A DNA stretch of 64,000 nt from Perkinsus marinus ATCC 50983 (GCF_000006405.1 NW_003209454.1:5459-69458); one strand, 5' to 3'. Shown: positions 45,264 to 56,900, counted from the first letter of the stretch. Numbers and translations: made by a program. Notes: generated by a model from the letters alone, not told the origin.

Positions 45264-46684
45264 TCAATACCCAGAGGATACGTTGACTTGGTTCGGTAGG
45301 TCCTTTGCTGGAGTACCACTGCTGAATGCATTGAGGAGTTTGTTGAACATATCGACGGTAAGAGGCAGATAATCATCGGTGAAGTCAGCACAGTGGGAGC
45401 TCATCAAGAACCTACATAATAATGGAGGTAGTGGGAATCGAACCTGGGTCGAAGACTATCATCTCCTACATATCAGGTCCTAGACTCCACAGCTTAGAGT
45501 CTTCCCTGAGGGGTTCGGATTCGAAAACATCCAATGCCGCTGATGCTGGACCACGATGAGGAGTGCTCAGGCTTTGTACAGTGCCGCCTCATCTACACAT
45601 ACTCCCCTACCGATTGATATGAATACTGATGTTGGACACATTAATGCAAATTCCTAAAATGCCACATGCCGGGATTGAACCCGAGTCGTGAATCACTTAC
45701 GTGAGAACCACAAAAGTGTCAGTACTCGGCGTACCACGGAGGGAGCATATGACAAAGTCCGATTCACGGAACAACTAATAAGGTAACATCACCCCATGAT
45801 GATCATTAGTCTGCTGATTACCTTGTTCTTCTGTTCAAGTACTCCACTATTGAGTACCTCATCTGCTAAATCGCTACCAGGGCCATCATCTATACGACTA
45901 CGTAATGCAAGGATCCTCATCCCTGGAAGATAGAACATGATGATGTGTCCATTATTACAGAGGACTTACCAAGGGGTCTGCACACTTTAGCAGTCTCTTG
46001 TGCTATACTGCCGAAACCAACGAATCCAACAGTCTTCCCTCTTAAAACGGGCATTCTAAATTTACGCCATACCTTATCTTTCTGAAGTCTTTGTAGCATA
46101 GGAACTTTCTTATTGAAATGCAACATACACATGAGAGAGTATCTACCATAATCATCATCATCATTAGTTTACTGCTATCCTCGCCTTACTCAGCCAAGCT
46201 CTTAGAGAAAGCACCTCGGGCGTTTGTGAGAGTTATCTTATCTGCAAGATTATTGGACACGAGAACAGGGACGAGGCTGTCGACACCAGCTGAGAGGGAG
46301 TGAACCCAGGACAGCTTATCCATACCATAATGTTGGAAAAGACTCTGAGGTAGCAGGAATTGAACTCACGACCATACGATTGAGAGAGAAGCCTAAATAC
46401 CACTTGACTATTCCTCCCGACTTACAGCCACGACACGAGGATCTCCCGCTGCCCATAGGACCATACACCTGTTGTGAGCAGGTAACTGAGGCATCTGCCT
46501 CGTGAAGTCCTCCAACCTATGTCCGTATCTGTTAATGAGACATTGAAGAAAGGCATCATTAAAGCAGCTACATTAAGGTAGCTTTTTGTGGTAGTAGTTT
46601 GTGTAGAGTAGGGGAGATCTCCTCTCCATACTTATCAACTTCTGACTCTACGACAAATACTACCACATTATCATCAGAAGACAT
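45264..46684 (-). CDS. D-2-hydroxyacid dehydrogenase family protein (one apparent frameshift)
   Basis: Exons from ATG 46684: 46684-46572, 46528-46426, 46314-46190, 46142-45970 and later ones to a stop at 45264. Core motifs are LSWVHSLSAGVDSLV, LRGKTVGFVGFGSIAQETA (NAD-binding GxGxxA), SDFVICSLRGTPSTD, VFISIGRGVCVDEAALYK, ALDVFESEPLREDSKLW and MSSHCADFT, giving the family's Arg, Glu and His active-site residues. It is probably a glyoxylate/hydroxypyruvate- or phosphoglycerate-type reductase. At about 45570 one base is missing relative to the expected frame, so the gene is either a recent pseudogene or the assembly has an error. Three introns contain tRNA-like modules in the gene's orientation. 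Confidence 0.8.
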
Positions 46685-46892
46685 CTTTTAGTGATCAAGG
46701 AATAGATGGAGAATACACTGAGATGATCATAGTATTAGAATAACCCAACACTGTATAATGATGATGAGGTAGAGTACTATAAACCCAGAGGGCGAATCGT
46801 ACAAAAGCATAAGCGTTGATCAGTAAAGGGTGGTATATGTACGACCATGTCTGAGTATAAGGCATTAGAAGATAATACAAGTAATATTAATA

Positions 46893-48376
46893 TTACCTTT
46901 CGCTACTGGTATCATTATCCATCCTCCTATAAATATCAAACTCATCATTATCATCATCATAGTCATCCTCATCACCTGTACCATGCAAATGCTCCTTCTT
47001 AATACCACCCGTGAGCAATGCTTTCAAGCCAAATCGATAATCATGTAACATAACAACAATAGCACAGACATTATCCACAGTGCCTCTAGCCAATGCTTGC
47101 TTTACCAACGTATACGCTGCTGATCCTGGTGTAGATCTCCTACCTAGTAGATGTAATCGTACCTACTAGGATCAATGAACCATCATAACACACCATTATT
47201 ATAGTCTTCATGCTTACCGTCTCTACCGCAGTCTGTGGATCCATAACTTCGAATATACCATCACTGGCTATGATTAGGAACCTATCTACTGGTTCTACGT
47301 CTACCTCTACAACCTCTGGTATGCTCAGCAATCCCTCATTCTTTTCACCTGTCGCCACTACCAAGTCACCGAGTGATCGTGTGACCTAATGATCATGAGA
47401 GTAGCATGAAGAGTAGTAATAATAGACACGTTAGTAGTACGGCTATCCCAAAGAGATAGTCTCCCAAAACCCCATTATTGAAGTAAGGCATCACTCGTTC
47501 CCTCTCCTCTGGTAATGGGTCTTTAAGATTATGACAGTTTGTCAAACATATCGCCTACATGTATTAGATCATTACTATATGCAGTTGTAGTATATTAGTA
47601 CTACCTTGCCCCCTCTATTCAATACTGCTTTACAATCACCAAGATTGGCTACAGTTAATGTAGCAGGTTTCCGAGAGGCATCCAACATACATACACATGC
47701 AGTAGTACCAGAGGATAACACTGGATAATCCTTATCCTAAAAACGTTTGATGTTGTACAGCACTCTTACAGAGACATACCAGTTCCTCATAATTATCATC
47801 AATATCATATTTAGCCTTGAGTATAGGGAATTCATCTTCTTTTAAATACTGTGACAATGCTTCCTCGGTCCTCTTATACCTAATATCATGTACTACCACT
47901 TAGTAAGTGTAGTAGTACCCATCAATAAAGGCATCAACTCGATCCTCTTCTTTTTCTAGTCCATTTATTATGAACTTATATATATTATCCCTTGCAAAAT
48001 AAGCAGCTCCTGGCCCACCATGTCCATCAAAAACACCAAATATACCTTAACAACAATATCATCATCACTTACCCGAAGAGTAGCATATTACCCCCAGTAT
48101 GGTCCTGGAATTCATGTAACATAGGAGCATCCTCCATCCTATCCTTAGGACCTATATCCTCATAATGACCATAAAAGGTATGAGGGAAGTCCATCGATAA
48201 ATGATTATCAGGTGATGGTAGACCTAATATTATGCTTAGAATAAGCCCCCTCCCATATTGTTATTACTATCACCCATACTTGCTGCTCTCATTCTCCTTC
48301 CGCCTGTTTCTCTTGTACCAGTACTCCAAGTGCTGTGATGGAACAGCATATCAGACGTTGGTAATTGCCGATTCAT
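46893..48376 (-). CDS. PP2C-family protein phosphatase (PPM)
   Basis: Multi-exon gene starting at ATG 48376 (MNRQLPTSDMLFHH). PP2C motifs appear in order: GPKDRMEDAP, IFGVFDGHGGPGAAYFA, SSGTTACVCMLD, VANLGDCKAVLNRGGK, DRFLIIASDGIFEVMDP and DNVCAIVVML. These include the Asp residues that bind the metal pair. An acidic tail (GDEDDYDDDNDEFD) ends at 46893. It dephosphorylates Ser/Thr residues using Mg2+/Mn2+. The first catalytic junction is resolved by a GT donor inside GGGG|GTAATATG, which restores the FGVFDGHGG frame. No transmembrane segment is seen. Confidence 0.85.
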
Positions 48377-48607
48377 AGCTCTTCGGAACTACTGCCTTTC
48401 CCGAGCCTTGCGCTGTATTTGAGCGTCGCTCCGCTGCCATACCCGATATAACGTTTGCCGCGGAGGTTCGACTCCCAGCTAGAACATCTCGGTCATTGTG
48501 CGTCTCCCGCGTGGTGATAATCCTGCTAGCATACTAAAGGGAATGTATACCGTGTCACGTTGGCTGTAGTGCAATGGGGTATACCCCTACACTAGGGTTA
48601 ATCATCA

Positions 48608-50647
48608 ATGTTATTTATTGTTAGTTTATGCATCATAATGGTATTCTACGAGGTATTTGGTCTCGGTGGTAGTAAGTATACCTACAGAGGCTTCTTGATC
48701 CTTATTACGTCTACTATGATAGCATGTAGTCTACTATTAAGCATTTTATCCTACTCTGCTATATACTTTGTTAATCGTCGCTACGTCTTGGAAACCGCAC
48801 CACCACTTCCTAAAGACCAACTTGGACCCAATCGATCGAAATATTATTGGGCATGGTCAGCATTAGTGGTAGTTATCAATGCTTGGTTATGTCTTGTGAT
48901 ACTAGTAGCATATGTTCTACTTGGTGCATTCATCTTCGGTGATTTGCATGCATGGATTTTCTATGTTGTCGCTCTAGTAGTATACATTATCTACACATTA
49001 TTGATAATCTTGATCCGTAATAAAGCATCATCTTGTTGTAGATGGTCTCTTGGTGTATTGGGGTATTTAGTAGCACTACAATGTTGGTATACTATACAAA
49101 TCCCTACGATGTGGAGTTATACTAAACTTGTATGGTTGGTTGGTATAGCAGCATCAGTACCATTAATGATTAAGGTTGCCCATACCTTTGGAAGACGATC
49201 TATTCGTAGTTTGTTCAGGAATTATAAGTTCTATGTAGCGGAGATATTAACTCTTGGTATTGGAATATTGCTAACCTATCTATCAGCTGGTTCCTGTGTT
49301 GCTGTGTATAATCCACAAGCACCTGGTTGGTGGATACCTCTTGAAGGGACATTATTCTGGTCATCGAGACTATTCCGTTCTTTTGGTCGTAGACCATGTC
49401 CAAATGGTCAACGAACTCCTTGTCATGTCTATCTTACCGCTGCTCAAAACTTGTCTAATAGTATGTTCGTCAACGTCCACACATCAACAAGTATCAAGTC
49501 CATTTATGTTAAGTATAGCTCACATAAAGATGATAATACTATTGGGGGAGTGATTGGCGCTGATAACTTTGAAGTACCACATTTAGATGAGCATGATCAA
49601 AGGCATGTCTTTGCCGCCTACCTACCAGATCTCTTGCCTGATGCTGTGGTAAGCTTCAATCTGATGGCTGATGGTGACCTGTGGCCTCAGAACTATACCT
49701 TTAGAACATCTCCCTTAAATGGGGAAGTTAAGTTTGTTATTGGTGGTGATACTGGTACATCAGATGTTGTTGAAGACATCAATAGTCATATAGGCCCTCA
49801 ATCACCATTATTTGCAGTAAATGGTGGGGATGTTGCCTATGATAATGGTATGTTCCCTTGTGCATGTACTTGGGATTTATATTTATGGCAATGGTCTAAG
49901 GTTAAGACCTCAGATGGTCATATGATACCACTTATATTTGCTATTGGTAATCATGATATCGGTGCAAATCATGATAATCATGGGGCTATTAATAGTTTCA
50001 TCGACCCTAATCGTTGTGACAATACCAAGAGGGAGAGTGCTAGACCTTTATTCATAGCATATTTCCCTTTTGAAGCAGTTGATGGTAAAGCCCCGGAAAT
50101 ATGTGATAGGAAAGTGAATCATGTTCACACCGCGGGTACTGCTGTTACTATCTGGTCGTTGGATTCTTTGTATGCTGGTGGCCCTTTAAATGCAGTCCAT
50201 TTCGTAGAGGATAATATGCCCAATATGAAGGACCAGGTTAATCACTTTGGTGTCTATCATGTACCGATGTACAGTAGCTATAAGGAGGATGATAACAGGA
50301 ATGAACCCATGAAGCGTTATTGGCCTTCAATGATGTTTGATAAGTATTATTTCAAAGTATGTTATGAGCATCATGCTCATACTTTCAAAAGGACCATGCC
50401 AATGATTAATAACAGTATAGCTACTAATGGAGTTATCTATGTTGGAGACGGTAAATGGGGTACTTCAGGTCCCATATTACCAACTGTGGACTCCTTAGTG
50501 ACAAGTGATCATCTCGTCAAGTCAGGAATAGACCATCACGTATGGTATACTATAGCTGATAGTAATGGTAAAATTAGTCTTACGGCTGTTGACCATAATA
50601 ATAATGTCATCGATCATGTCGAAAGCCTTAACAGTACCTGGCGATGA
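48608..50647 (+). CDS. multi-pass membrane protein with calcineurin-like phosphoesterase domain, 679 aa
   Basis: Single open frame. Residues 1-240 contain about seven or eight hydrophobic helices (for example VSLCIIMVFYEVFGLGG, WSALVVVINAWLCLVILVAY, LGIGILLTYLSAGS). The remainder is a purple-acid-phosphatase-like metallophosphoesterase: GGDTGTSD near 377, NGGDVAYDNG near 405, IGNHDIG near 447, GVYHVPMY near 548 and EHHAHTFKRT near 587, which together make the five metal-binding blocks. A fibronectin-like segment (SIYVKYSSHKDD) precedes it. The catalytic part is probably extracellular or lumenal. It is intronless, with codon use biased to A/T compared with the MATE gene. A tRNA T-arm-like sequence lies upstream near 48462. 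Confidence 0.88.
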   Translation: MLFIVSLCIIMVFYEVFGLGGSKYTYRGFLILITSTMIACSLLLSILSYSAIYFVNRRYVLETAPPLPKDQLGPNRSKYYWAWSALVVVINAWLCLVILVAYVLLGAFIFGDLHAWIFYVVALVVYIIYTLLIILIRNKASSCCRWSLGVLGYLVALQCWYTIQIPTMWSYTKLVWLVGIAASVPLMIKVAHTFGRRSIRSLFRNYKFYVAEILTLGIGILLTYLSAGSCVAVYNPQAPGWWIPLEGTLFWSSRLFRSFGRRPCPNGQRTPCHVYLTAAQNLSNSMFVNVHTSTSIKSIYVKYSSHKDDNTIGGVIGADNFEVPHLDEHDQRHVFAAYLPDLLPDAVVSFNLMADGDLWPQNYTFRTSPLNGEVKFVIGGDTGTSDVVEDINSHIGPQSPLFAVNGGDVAYDNGMFPCACTWDLYLWQWSKVKTSDGHMIPLIFAIGNHDIGANHDNHGAINSFIDPNRCDNTKRESARPLFIAYFPFEAVDGKAPEICDRKVNHVHTAGTAVTIWSLDSLYAGGPLNAVHFVEDNMPNMKDQVNHFGVYHVPMYSSYKEDDNRNEPMKRYWPSMMFDKYYFKVCYEHHAHTFKRTMPMINNSIATNGVIYVGDGKWGTSGPILPTVDSLVTSDHLVKSGIDHHVWYTIADSNGKISLTAVDHNNNVIDHVESLNSTWR

Positions 50648-52296
50648 GTTTTCCGTCTCCATTCTATCAATTTGGATCACACTACGATCCAGTCGTTGTT
50701 TTCCGTCTCAAGCTTACCAGAACTCAATTCACGTCTAATAGTGATGTTGTCGTTGATAGTAACAACACAAATGAAGGAACATCACCAAGTCGATATTAAC
50801 TCATGTATGCAACTGGGAGTGTCCATACTACTCAAAATCATGCTCTTGACTTGAAGGTCTCGAATCCCTCAAGAATCTTACTACATCTTACTATTACATC
50901 TTACATCTTACAACGAACATCTTACTATTCCTTACCTCTGATTGATTATCATTTACCACATCATTACCATGACTGACATGGAAGGGCGTATGGTCTCCCA
51001 TATCGAGTAACAGTAGCACGTACCTTCCAAGTGCATTCTGTAGTGTACAGTCGGCTTCAGCACGTGAACACCTTATGCATACCATTATATAATGAAGAGG
51101 TCGACCTCCATGACCGATTGTTGTGTCAACATTTATCGAATGAGGAGAATATCACCCACCCTTATGTACTAGGGAGTAGTTCAGGATTAACGAAATCATC
51201 GTTACCTAGATCACCCTCTCCTCTGATCCTCTACCCCACACACTCTGTGGTGCTGATCCCGGTCTCACTCGATGTGTCATCACCAATTACCAAGTACATC
51301 AGTTGTGTTACAATAGGCTAGTTCATCTACTCTAAAGCGTCTTTCCAATGACTAGAAGGTGAGCAAATACAATAAATACAAAGAGCGTAATAACTATAAC
51401 AGTAAACATATTGATCAATCTTCTGACCGTAAGAGTATACCTTACAAGTACGGCTGCCAAGGTGATCACTATATATTTATTATAGGCTCCACAATACCAT
51501 CAATACTACAAGGATGGACCCAATAGTGATCATTGAGGAAGCCTGATCGGAATACTGTAGACCTTTGATGAACTCTATGACGTACCAGTGAAAGCCTTAC
51601 TACCAGCACACAGTAGAGTAAAGGTCAATGGATATAGACCACGTATCTGGCCGACAGAGATGCCTTCAACTCTGTCAGACTTATGAATGGTCATACTCAA
51701 TGGATTTGCTCAGAGATAAACTTATAAGACTGATAGATATTTGTACCACAAAAGAGTTGTTCACCCAACACCATATATCTGCACGCATACACAACCCCTA
51801 GCTCATAATACAACTACTGTAGTAGTGCTGCTAATCTTGAATAACTACGTGTTGGTGCTGTTAATCAAATGAGAGTATCAAATGATGACTGGGTGAAGTA
51901 TCGACGTTAATATTCCGTTCAGTGTGCATTTTACCAACATAATTCTGTCTATCCATATTCATCATGATCATCGTCATCGTCGTCGAATGTTGATTGTTCC
52001 TCCGCAACAAGTAGTGGTAGTAGTACGATAATAGTCCGCACACTACATTCCTCAGTCTTATCACCCCACCAAGACACTGATGCCTCCTTATGGTGATGTA
52101 GCGGGCGATCACTACTACCAAAGTAGAGCCAAACTATTATCTGTAGAGGATGATGCTGTGTAGGATGAATGTAGCCGCAAGAACCATGATCACGATGATG
52201 AGGAGGACAGGCACTGAGGTATGGTGGCGGTGGTGGTCGTGGTTGGGTGTAAATACTCCAACACAACTAAACAATGATCAAGTGCCATCATTAAGG
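50648..52296. other. no confident gene
   Basis: Short frames on both strands. Nothing could be assembled with splice support. Confidence 0.35.
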
Positions 52297-54538
52297 TCAT
52301 GTAATGCTGTTCTTGTCGACATCCCCTTTATGCTGCTGTTGCTGCTTTCTATCTATCTCCCTAGCATAGTCTCGTTCATGTTTAAGGGCGCTTAACCATG
52401 GTGATGATTCTTCAAAGGGAAGTCCACGACTCGATGATGATGATGATGGCATGCCTTGCTCTACAGGTGGCGTAATACTCTAATAATAATAACATACAAC
52501 CTCATGACCATAGACGACTGACCCTTACTACTACTACCTCCTCGGTAGTAGCAGCAGCAGCAGTCCAGTTTGTCCTGAAAGCCCTCTCTCGCTGGCTAGT
52601 TTCGGTGTGCATTATATCCAAAGTTGATGCTAACTTGCCGTATTTACTCCCCTCCTCCTCTTCTTCCTCCTCTTCTTCACCCTCACCCAATAGTACTGCC
52701 CAGAATAGCATCTTAGCCGTGAACTCCTCAAAGTACTACAATTGAATAAAACTACATACCTCCTCATCATAGTAGGTGTAACAATACCTGAGTTTGCCCT
52801 CCCATAATGTCCATCGACAAAAGCTCTCTCTCACGCTTTACTAAATCTAATGATTCTTTCTGTGATGATGATGTGGGTAGACGGATAACCTCAATATCTA
52901 CCAATCGTATGGCTATCATACCAATATCCCTAGGAGTATTGGATAGTAGTCGTTCATCCCTATCAAAGTAGAAGGCAATGCTTCATAGATCCAATAATAA
53001 CACTACTACTATCATCATACCTGATCATTAGGCATAAGGCCAGATCCTCTAGTGTATGATAATCTTCGGGTAACTTCAATTCAAAGGTATTCATCCATTT
53101 ACCATAACGATTGACGCCACTACGACAGAGTGCAAGGGCCTGACCAGCGTCAAGGGTTTCTCGTGCCTGTAGCACATAGTGGGAATAGTACTCCGAAATA
53201 GTACTACTACTATTACCATCTCACACGTAATACCTCCTATAGATGGACATTTCATGACAAAGACTTCAACAAAAGGATGAACAGATAGTGGTTGCCAGAA
53301 TGTTGCCAAGTCCAGTATTGCTGATTGGGTAGGTAACCCCAGAGCTGATGCAATATGTACCCATAGGGTGAAGGGCCGTCGAGGGGGTACCTATGAGGAA
53401 TAGTCATGATGAGGAGGAGTTATGGTATTGATGATGATGACCTTTAATAAATGATCATTCATGATAAACTCATCGGGTGATGGACGGGATTTATTATTAT
53501 TCTTTCTCTTCTTCATGGCATTGATTATCCTATCCGAAGTAGCCTTGGAAGGAGACCTTACCCCAGTATAGGGGCTACTGCCCACCCAGTTGTAACTGAT
53601 GTGTGATATCGATAACCCCTATCCCTAATATGCTTATACCCTCGGAATAATGGACTAAGAGGTGTATCGGCCTCCCCTTGTGTGATAGAAGGATGATCTG
53701 ATGTGAGTTCAGGAGAGCAGCCGAATAATCTGTTAAAGGTAGAGTCTGTATGCTTCCTCCTTTCCTCAGCTCTATCCTGGTCGATCAGCTCTCGAGCTTT
53801 CCGAGCAGCCGCCACCTTGACCTGATCATCTTTAATCCCTCTCTCCCGGCATGCATTCTTCCAAGCCATATCCGCCTCTGGGTCCAATAATTCAACCTAG
53901 TACTATACCGTGATAATGTATTGAAAGGAGGTCCACCTACCGTTAACCTCAGTGGTCGTTGTTGCATAGCTCTCACGAAGGCATATGGGTCGTCGAAATG
54001 AGCCACATGAATGCCATTAACCTATGAATGGTATTACCTAGCAGCAGCAGCAGCCTACAACCATTATATCAGCTTTACATGAGTTATCCTATCCCCAGCC
54101 TGTAGTCCAGTATTAGCAGCCCAGGTACCACGTGATACGAATCCTATCTGAGTAGTAGTAATAGGATGTAATGAGTATGACTACCTCAATGCCTTCTTCT
54201 TCTTCTCTTCCCTGTGGTAATGGTGGTAGTATATTAGGTCTAATACCGAGTACACTGGGTGCGGTACCACAATCTGCAGTTAACTGGACCACACTCAAAG
54301 GTGATGATGATGAGTGTGAACAGGAGGTGGAGGACAAGGAAGTAGTCAATTAAGAATACAGAAGGAGGAGGAGGAATTAAGAAAAGCAGATCAGCGAAGA
54401 TAGGCGATAATTTGACGAATCTCCGCGGATCCGAAGAACAACCGCGCTCGCCTTTCCATTGACAAATAGTTGCACTGTTTGGGTTTCCTCGGGCCTATTA
54501 TGACTACCAGGCTTGGACTGCTCTTCAGTTGTTGACAT
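52297..54538 (-). CDS. PDZ-domain protein
   Basis: The gene probably starts at ATG 54538 (MSTTEEQSKPGSHNRPEE). A PDZ core is assembled from three exons: SVLGIRPNILPPLPQGRE, IGFVSRGTWAANTGLQAGDR and VNGIHVAHFDDPYAFVRAMQ. A basic coiled region follows (KVAAARKARELIDQDRAEER). Further exons read HPFVEVFVMKCPSIGG, LDAGQALALCRSGVNRYGKW, DIGMIAIRLVDIEVIRLP and GGQTQMLFWAVLLGEGEEEE, and the last is Ser/Gln-rich, stopping at 52297. The FVEVF, DIGMIAIRLVD and LFWAVLL units are loosely C2-like, but I leave that open. It is likely a scaffold near membranes. The join between the first exon and the PDZ start is unresolved. Its start is only 57 nt from the divergent YbjQ gene. Confidence 0.6.
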
Positions 54539-54595
54539 AACGCCTATATGGTATTCTATGGTGGGGGGCGTGTCCTCCTTAATGACGTCCTTGTA

Positions 54596-55050
54596 ATGAG
54601 CACATCGTCAACAATACCAGGGTATAGGATAATGAAAAGTATCGGTCTAGTGAGTGGAAGTAGGTCTAGACAGGGGTATGTCGAACATTGATAATGGTAG
54701 TAGGTACAGTGAGAACACGTGATGCCATTAAAGATATACGTTCGGGCCTCCAAAGCCTATTTGGTGGGGAATTGGACCAATACACAACATTGATGCATGA
54801 GAGTCGTCTAGAGGCAATAGACAGAATGAAAGAGGTAGTCCAACAACTACAAGCGTCTTAGGATGTATACAGCTCAACATAGGAACTACCCTTTCAGGCG
54901 ACACTCTCCAAAGGAGGGAACGCTGTGGTCGGTGTAAGATTCAATTCATCTAATATTGCAGCCAACGCATGTGAGGTTATGGTTTATGGCACTGCAGTGG
55001 CTGTCGAGGAGGGGACGACTGAGAAGAGACATAAGGACATGGACAAATGA
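54596..55050 (+). CDS. YbjQ/UPF0145 family protein, 115 aa
   Basis: Three exons: 54596-54659, 54704-54834 and 54898-55050. Canonical GT-AG introns of 44 and 63 nt give a protein whose length and spacing match bacterial YbjQ: GYRIMKSIGLVSGS, then DIRSGLQSLFGGELDQY, RMKE and GGNAVVGVRFNSSNIAANAC, and VMVYGTAVAVEE. YbjQ proteins form beta-rich pentamers suggested to bind heavy metals; the role in eukaryotes is not established. Bacterial proteins are the best-known relatives, so an old transfer is possible, but the two introns show long residence. It is divergent from the PDZ gene across a 57-nt gap, which implies a shared promoter. Confidence 0.85.
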
Positions 55051-55521
55051 ATTTAACGTTGTTGATGAATCGTTTCGGCTCATCGCATTGGTTCTGTTGC
55101 ATTCGAGGGAGTGTATTAATGATGTGTATTTTCCTGGGTACTGTTATTGTCGTGTTAGTTCTTAGGGAAGTTGTCTATTGGTATCTCCACACTCTAAGTG
55201 GTATGTCCAGATAGTTCTTTCACCTTTATTATCGAGCGATGATGTCATATTCGGAAACCCCGGTTCAACTCCAGTTGTCCCTGACTCTATACTACGAACT
55301 CATTAAAGTTGATATTAGGTGGCGGAAACAGAGTCCTACATCACATGACAGATACCCTCGGGAATTACTTGAGATTTCAACAACAGAGTTGGCCAACAGG
55401 CTTTATGGTTAGATCAAATAGTAGCGATCAATCTAGTAATGATAAAAGGAAGAAGAAGAAGAACACCTGTTCTTGCGTCGAACTCGGCAGAGTTCTGCAA
55501 GAGAAGTGTTGTGTCGTCCAA
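55051..55521. other. no gene seen
   Basis: A tRNA T-arm-like trace (CCGGTTCAACTCCAG) lies near 55260. Otherwise nothing. Confidence 0.35.
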
Positions 55522-56900
55522 TCAAGATTGACGGATAGTCTGTGTGGGTATATCAACCACCTTTATCGACTCGGTATCAACGTCTTCATCCACCTCTATA
55601 CCTCTGTCATTGGAGATATCCTCTTCATCTGGTTCTCTTCGCTTAGCAAATTTCAAATAGGCAATTTCCAAAAGAACAGTAGCCGTTGCTATAATGGGGA
55701 ATATGAAACCGGCAAAACCTCCTATGAGTGCAAGAACCTAAACGAATAACTTGCCAGTAACAAGAGCCACTTCAATGTGTACATCCGATATAGATAACGC
55801 CAGTCCGGTAGTCACAACCGTTGCAAACTGTGAAGTAGTGAAGTGTAGGTCAGCTGAACCTACTATGATGATGATGACAGGGATACCACAAGAGAAGGAC
55901 AGTAGTCATACCTCCAGAGGTATCCGATAGGTTACTCCTACCACTATATGAGACTCCATCTAATCGTGGTAGCTGCAGAGATATGTTCAAAGGACTACTA
56001 CTAGTATCGGGTATCACCTCAGCTGTAGTTCCATCACTGCCTTTATCCTTCCTAACAGTAAGACCCACCGTTACAAACTTGGAATGGCCGAATTGAATCT
56101 ACTACACATGAAGAGGGGAACGAGCATGATGTATTGGTACTAACCTCAACCCAAGAGATCTCTCCCGCTGGATGACCATCTTTATCGGGAGTTTGTAGAC
56201 CAATAAATGCTCGTCCCGGCTGATGAGAGTATTAATAAGAACAGTTCCTTGTGATGGATAGTACCTCTCCACCATTCTCAGAGCTACTATCAATCCAATT
56301 GATCCTAACAAATGCACCTAAGCAGCATACACAGTGTAGACGACGACACGAAGCTGGTACTGCTGTTTCTTATTATTACCATTAGGGCTGATAGGTGAGT
56401 TAATGGTAGGGCATACCTTGAGAGTACCATTAACAGGATTAAGGTAACGTATTGAAGGAGGATACACAGTAGCACAATTTGGAAAACTATATGATAGGAA
56501 GTATATTAACTTACCTCAAAGTTGCATATTACCGTTTAATATCATAATTCCAATAAACCTCCCATGGGCCAACACATCCATCACTCCTATCACATTGGAA
56601 GTAAACGAATATATCCATTGGCCGAAACTTGGCTATATCCTCCAAAGATACTTCCTCTTGTGGTACCTATTCAACAATATCATCATCACCACCATTTACA
56701 TACCAACGACGACGACACTGTCCTACTATTACTACTACCTGTCTAGCAAACCTTATGAAAGTAATAGTACTGTATAGAGCTATGGCTGCTATGAAGATTA
56801 CTAGAGCTAGTATATGTGCAGAGGGACACTTGACATCCTCCTCTACTGCAGCTTTAAACGGAGAGTATGTATTAACATGTTCTTTGAGTAGGACCATGAA
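55522..56900 (-). CDS. type I membrane glycoprotein, unknown family
   Basis: Coherent minus-strand exons, read 5' to 3', give EDIAKFRPMDIFVYFQCD with SDGCVGPWEVYWNYD, then NCATVYPPSIRYLNPVNG, AFVRINWIDSSSENGGEPGR, AFIGLQTPDKDGHPAGEISW, VTVGLTVRKDKGSDGTTAEV and LNISLQLPRLDGVSYS. A transmembrane helix (GFIFPIIATATVLLEIAYL) and an acidic tail follow, ending VVDIPTQTIRQS at 55522. The ectodomain looks beta-rich. An upstream segment near 56897-56750 encodes another hydrophobic stretch (HILALVIFIAAIALYSTI). The 5' end and any link to the frame at 57291-57938 are unresolved. I recognise no known domain. Confidence 0.5.

Noticed and set aside
45421-45500. Functional tRNA genes at 45421, 45661, 46341, 44107 and 34780
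   Set aside because: Acceptor stems or anticodon arms do not pair properly and the sequences lie in introns; only 28668-28740 folds as a real tRNA.
54660-54897. Non-canonical GG-AG and GC-AG introns in the YbjQ gene (and a similar case in PP2C)
   Set aside because: Alternative GT donors (54660, 54835; GGGG|GTAATATG in PP2C) restore the frame and align better with the families, so all introns can be canonical.
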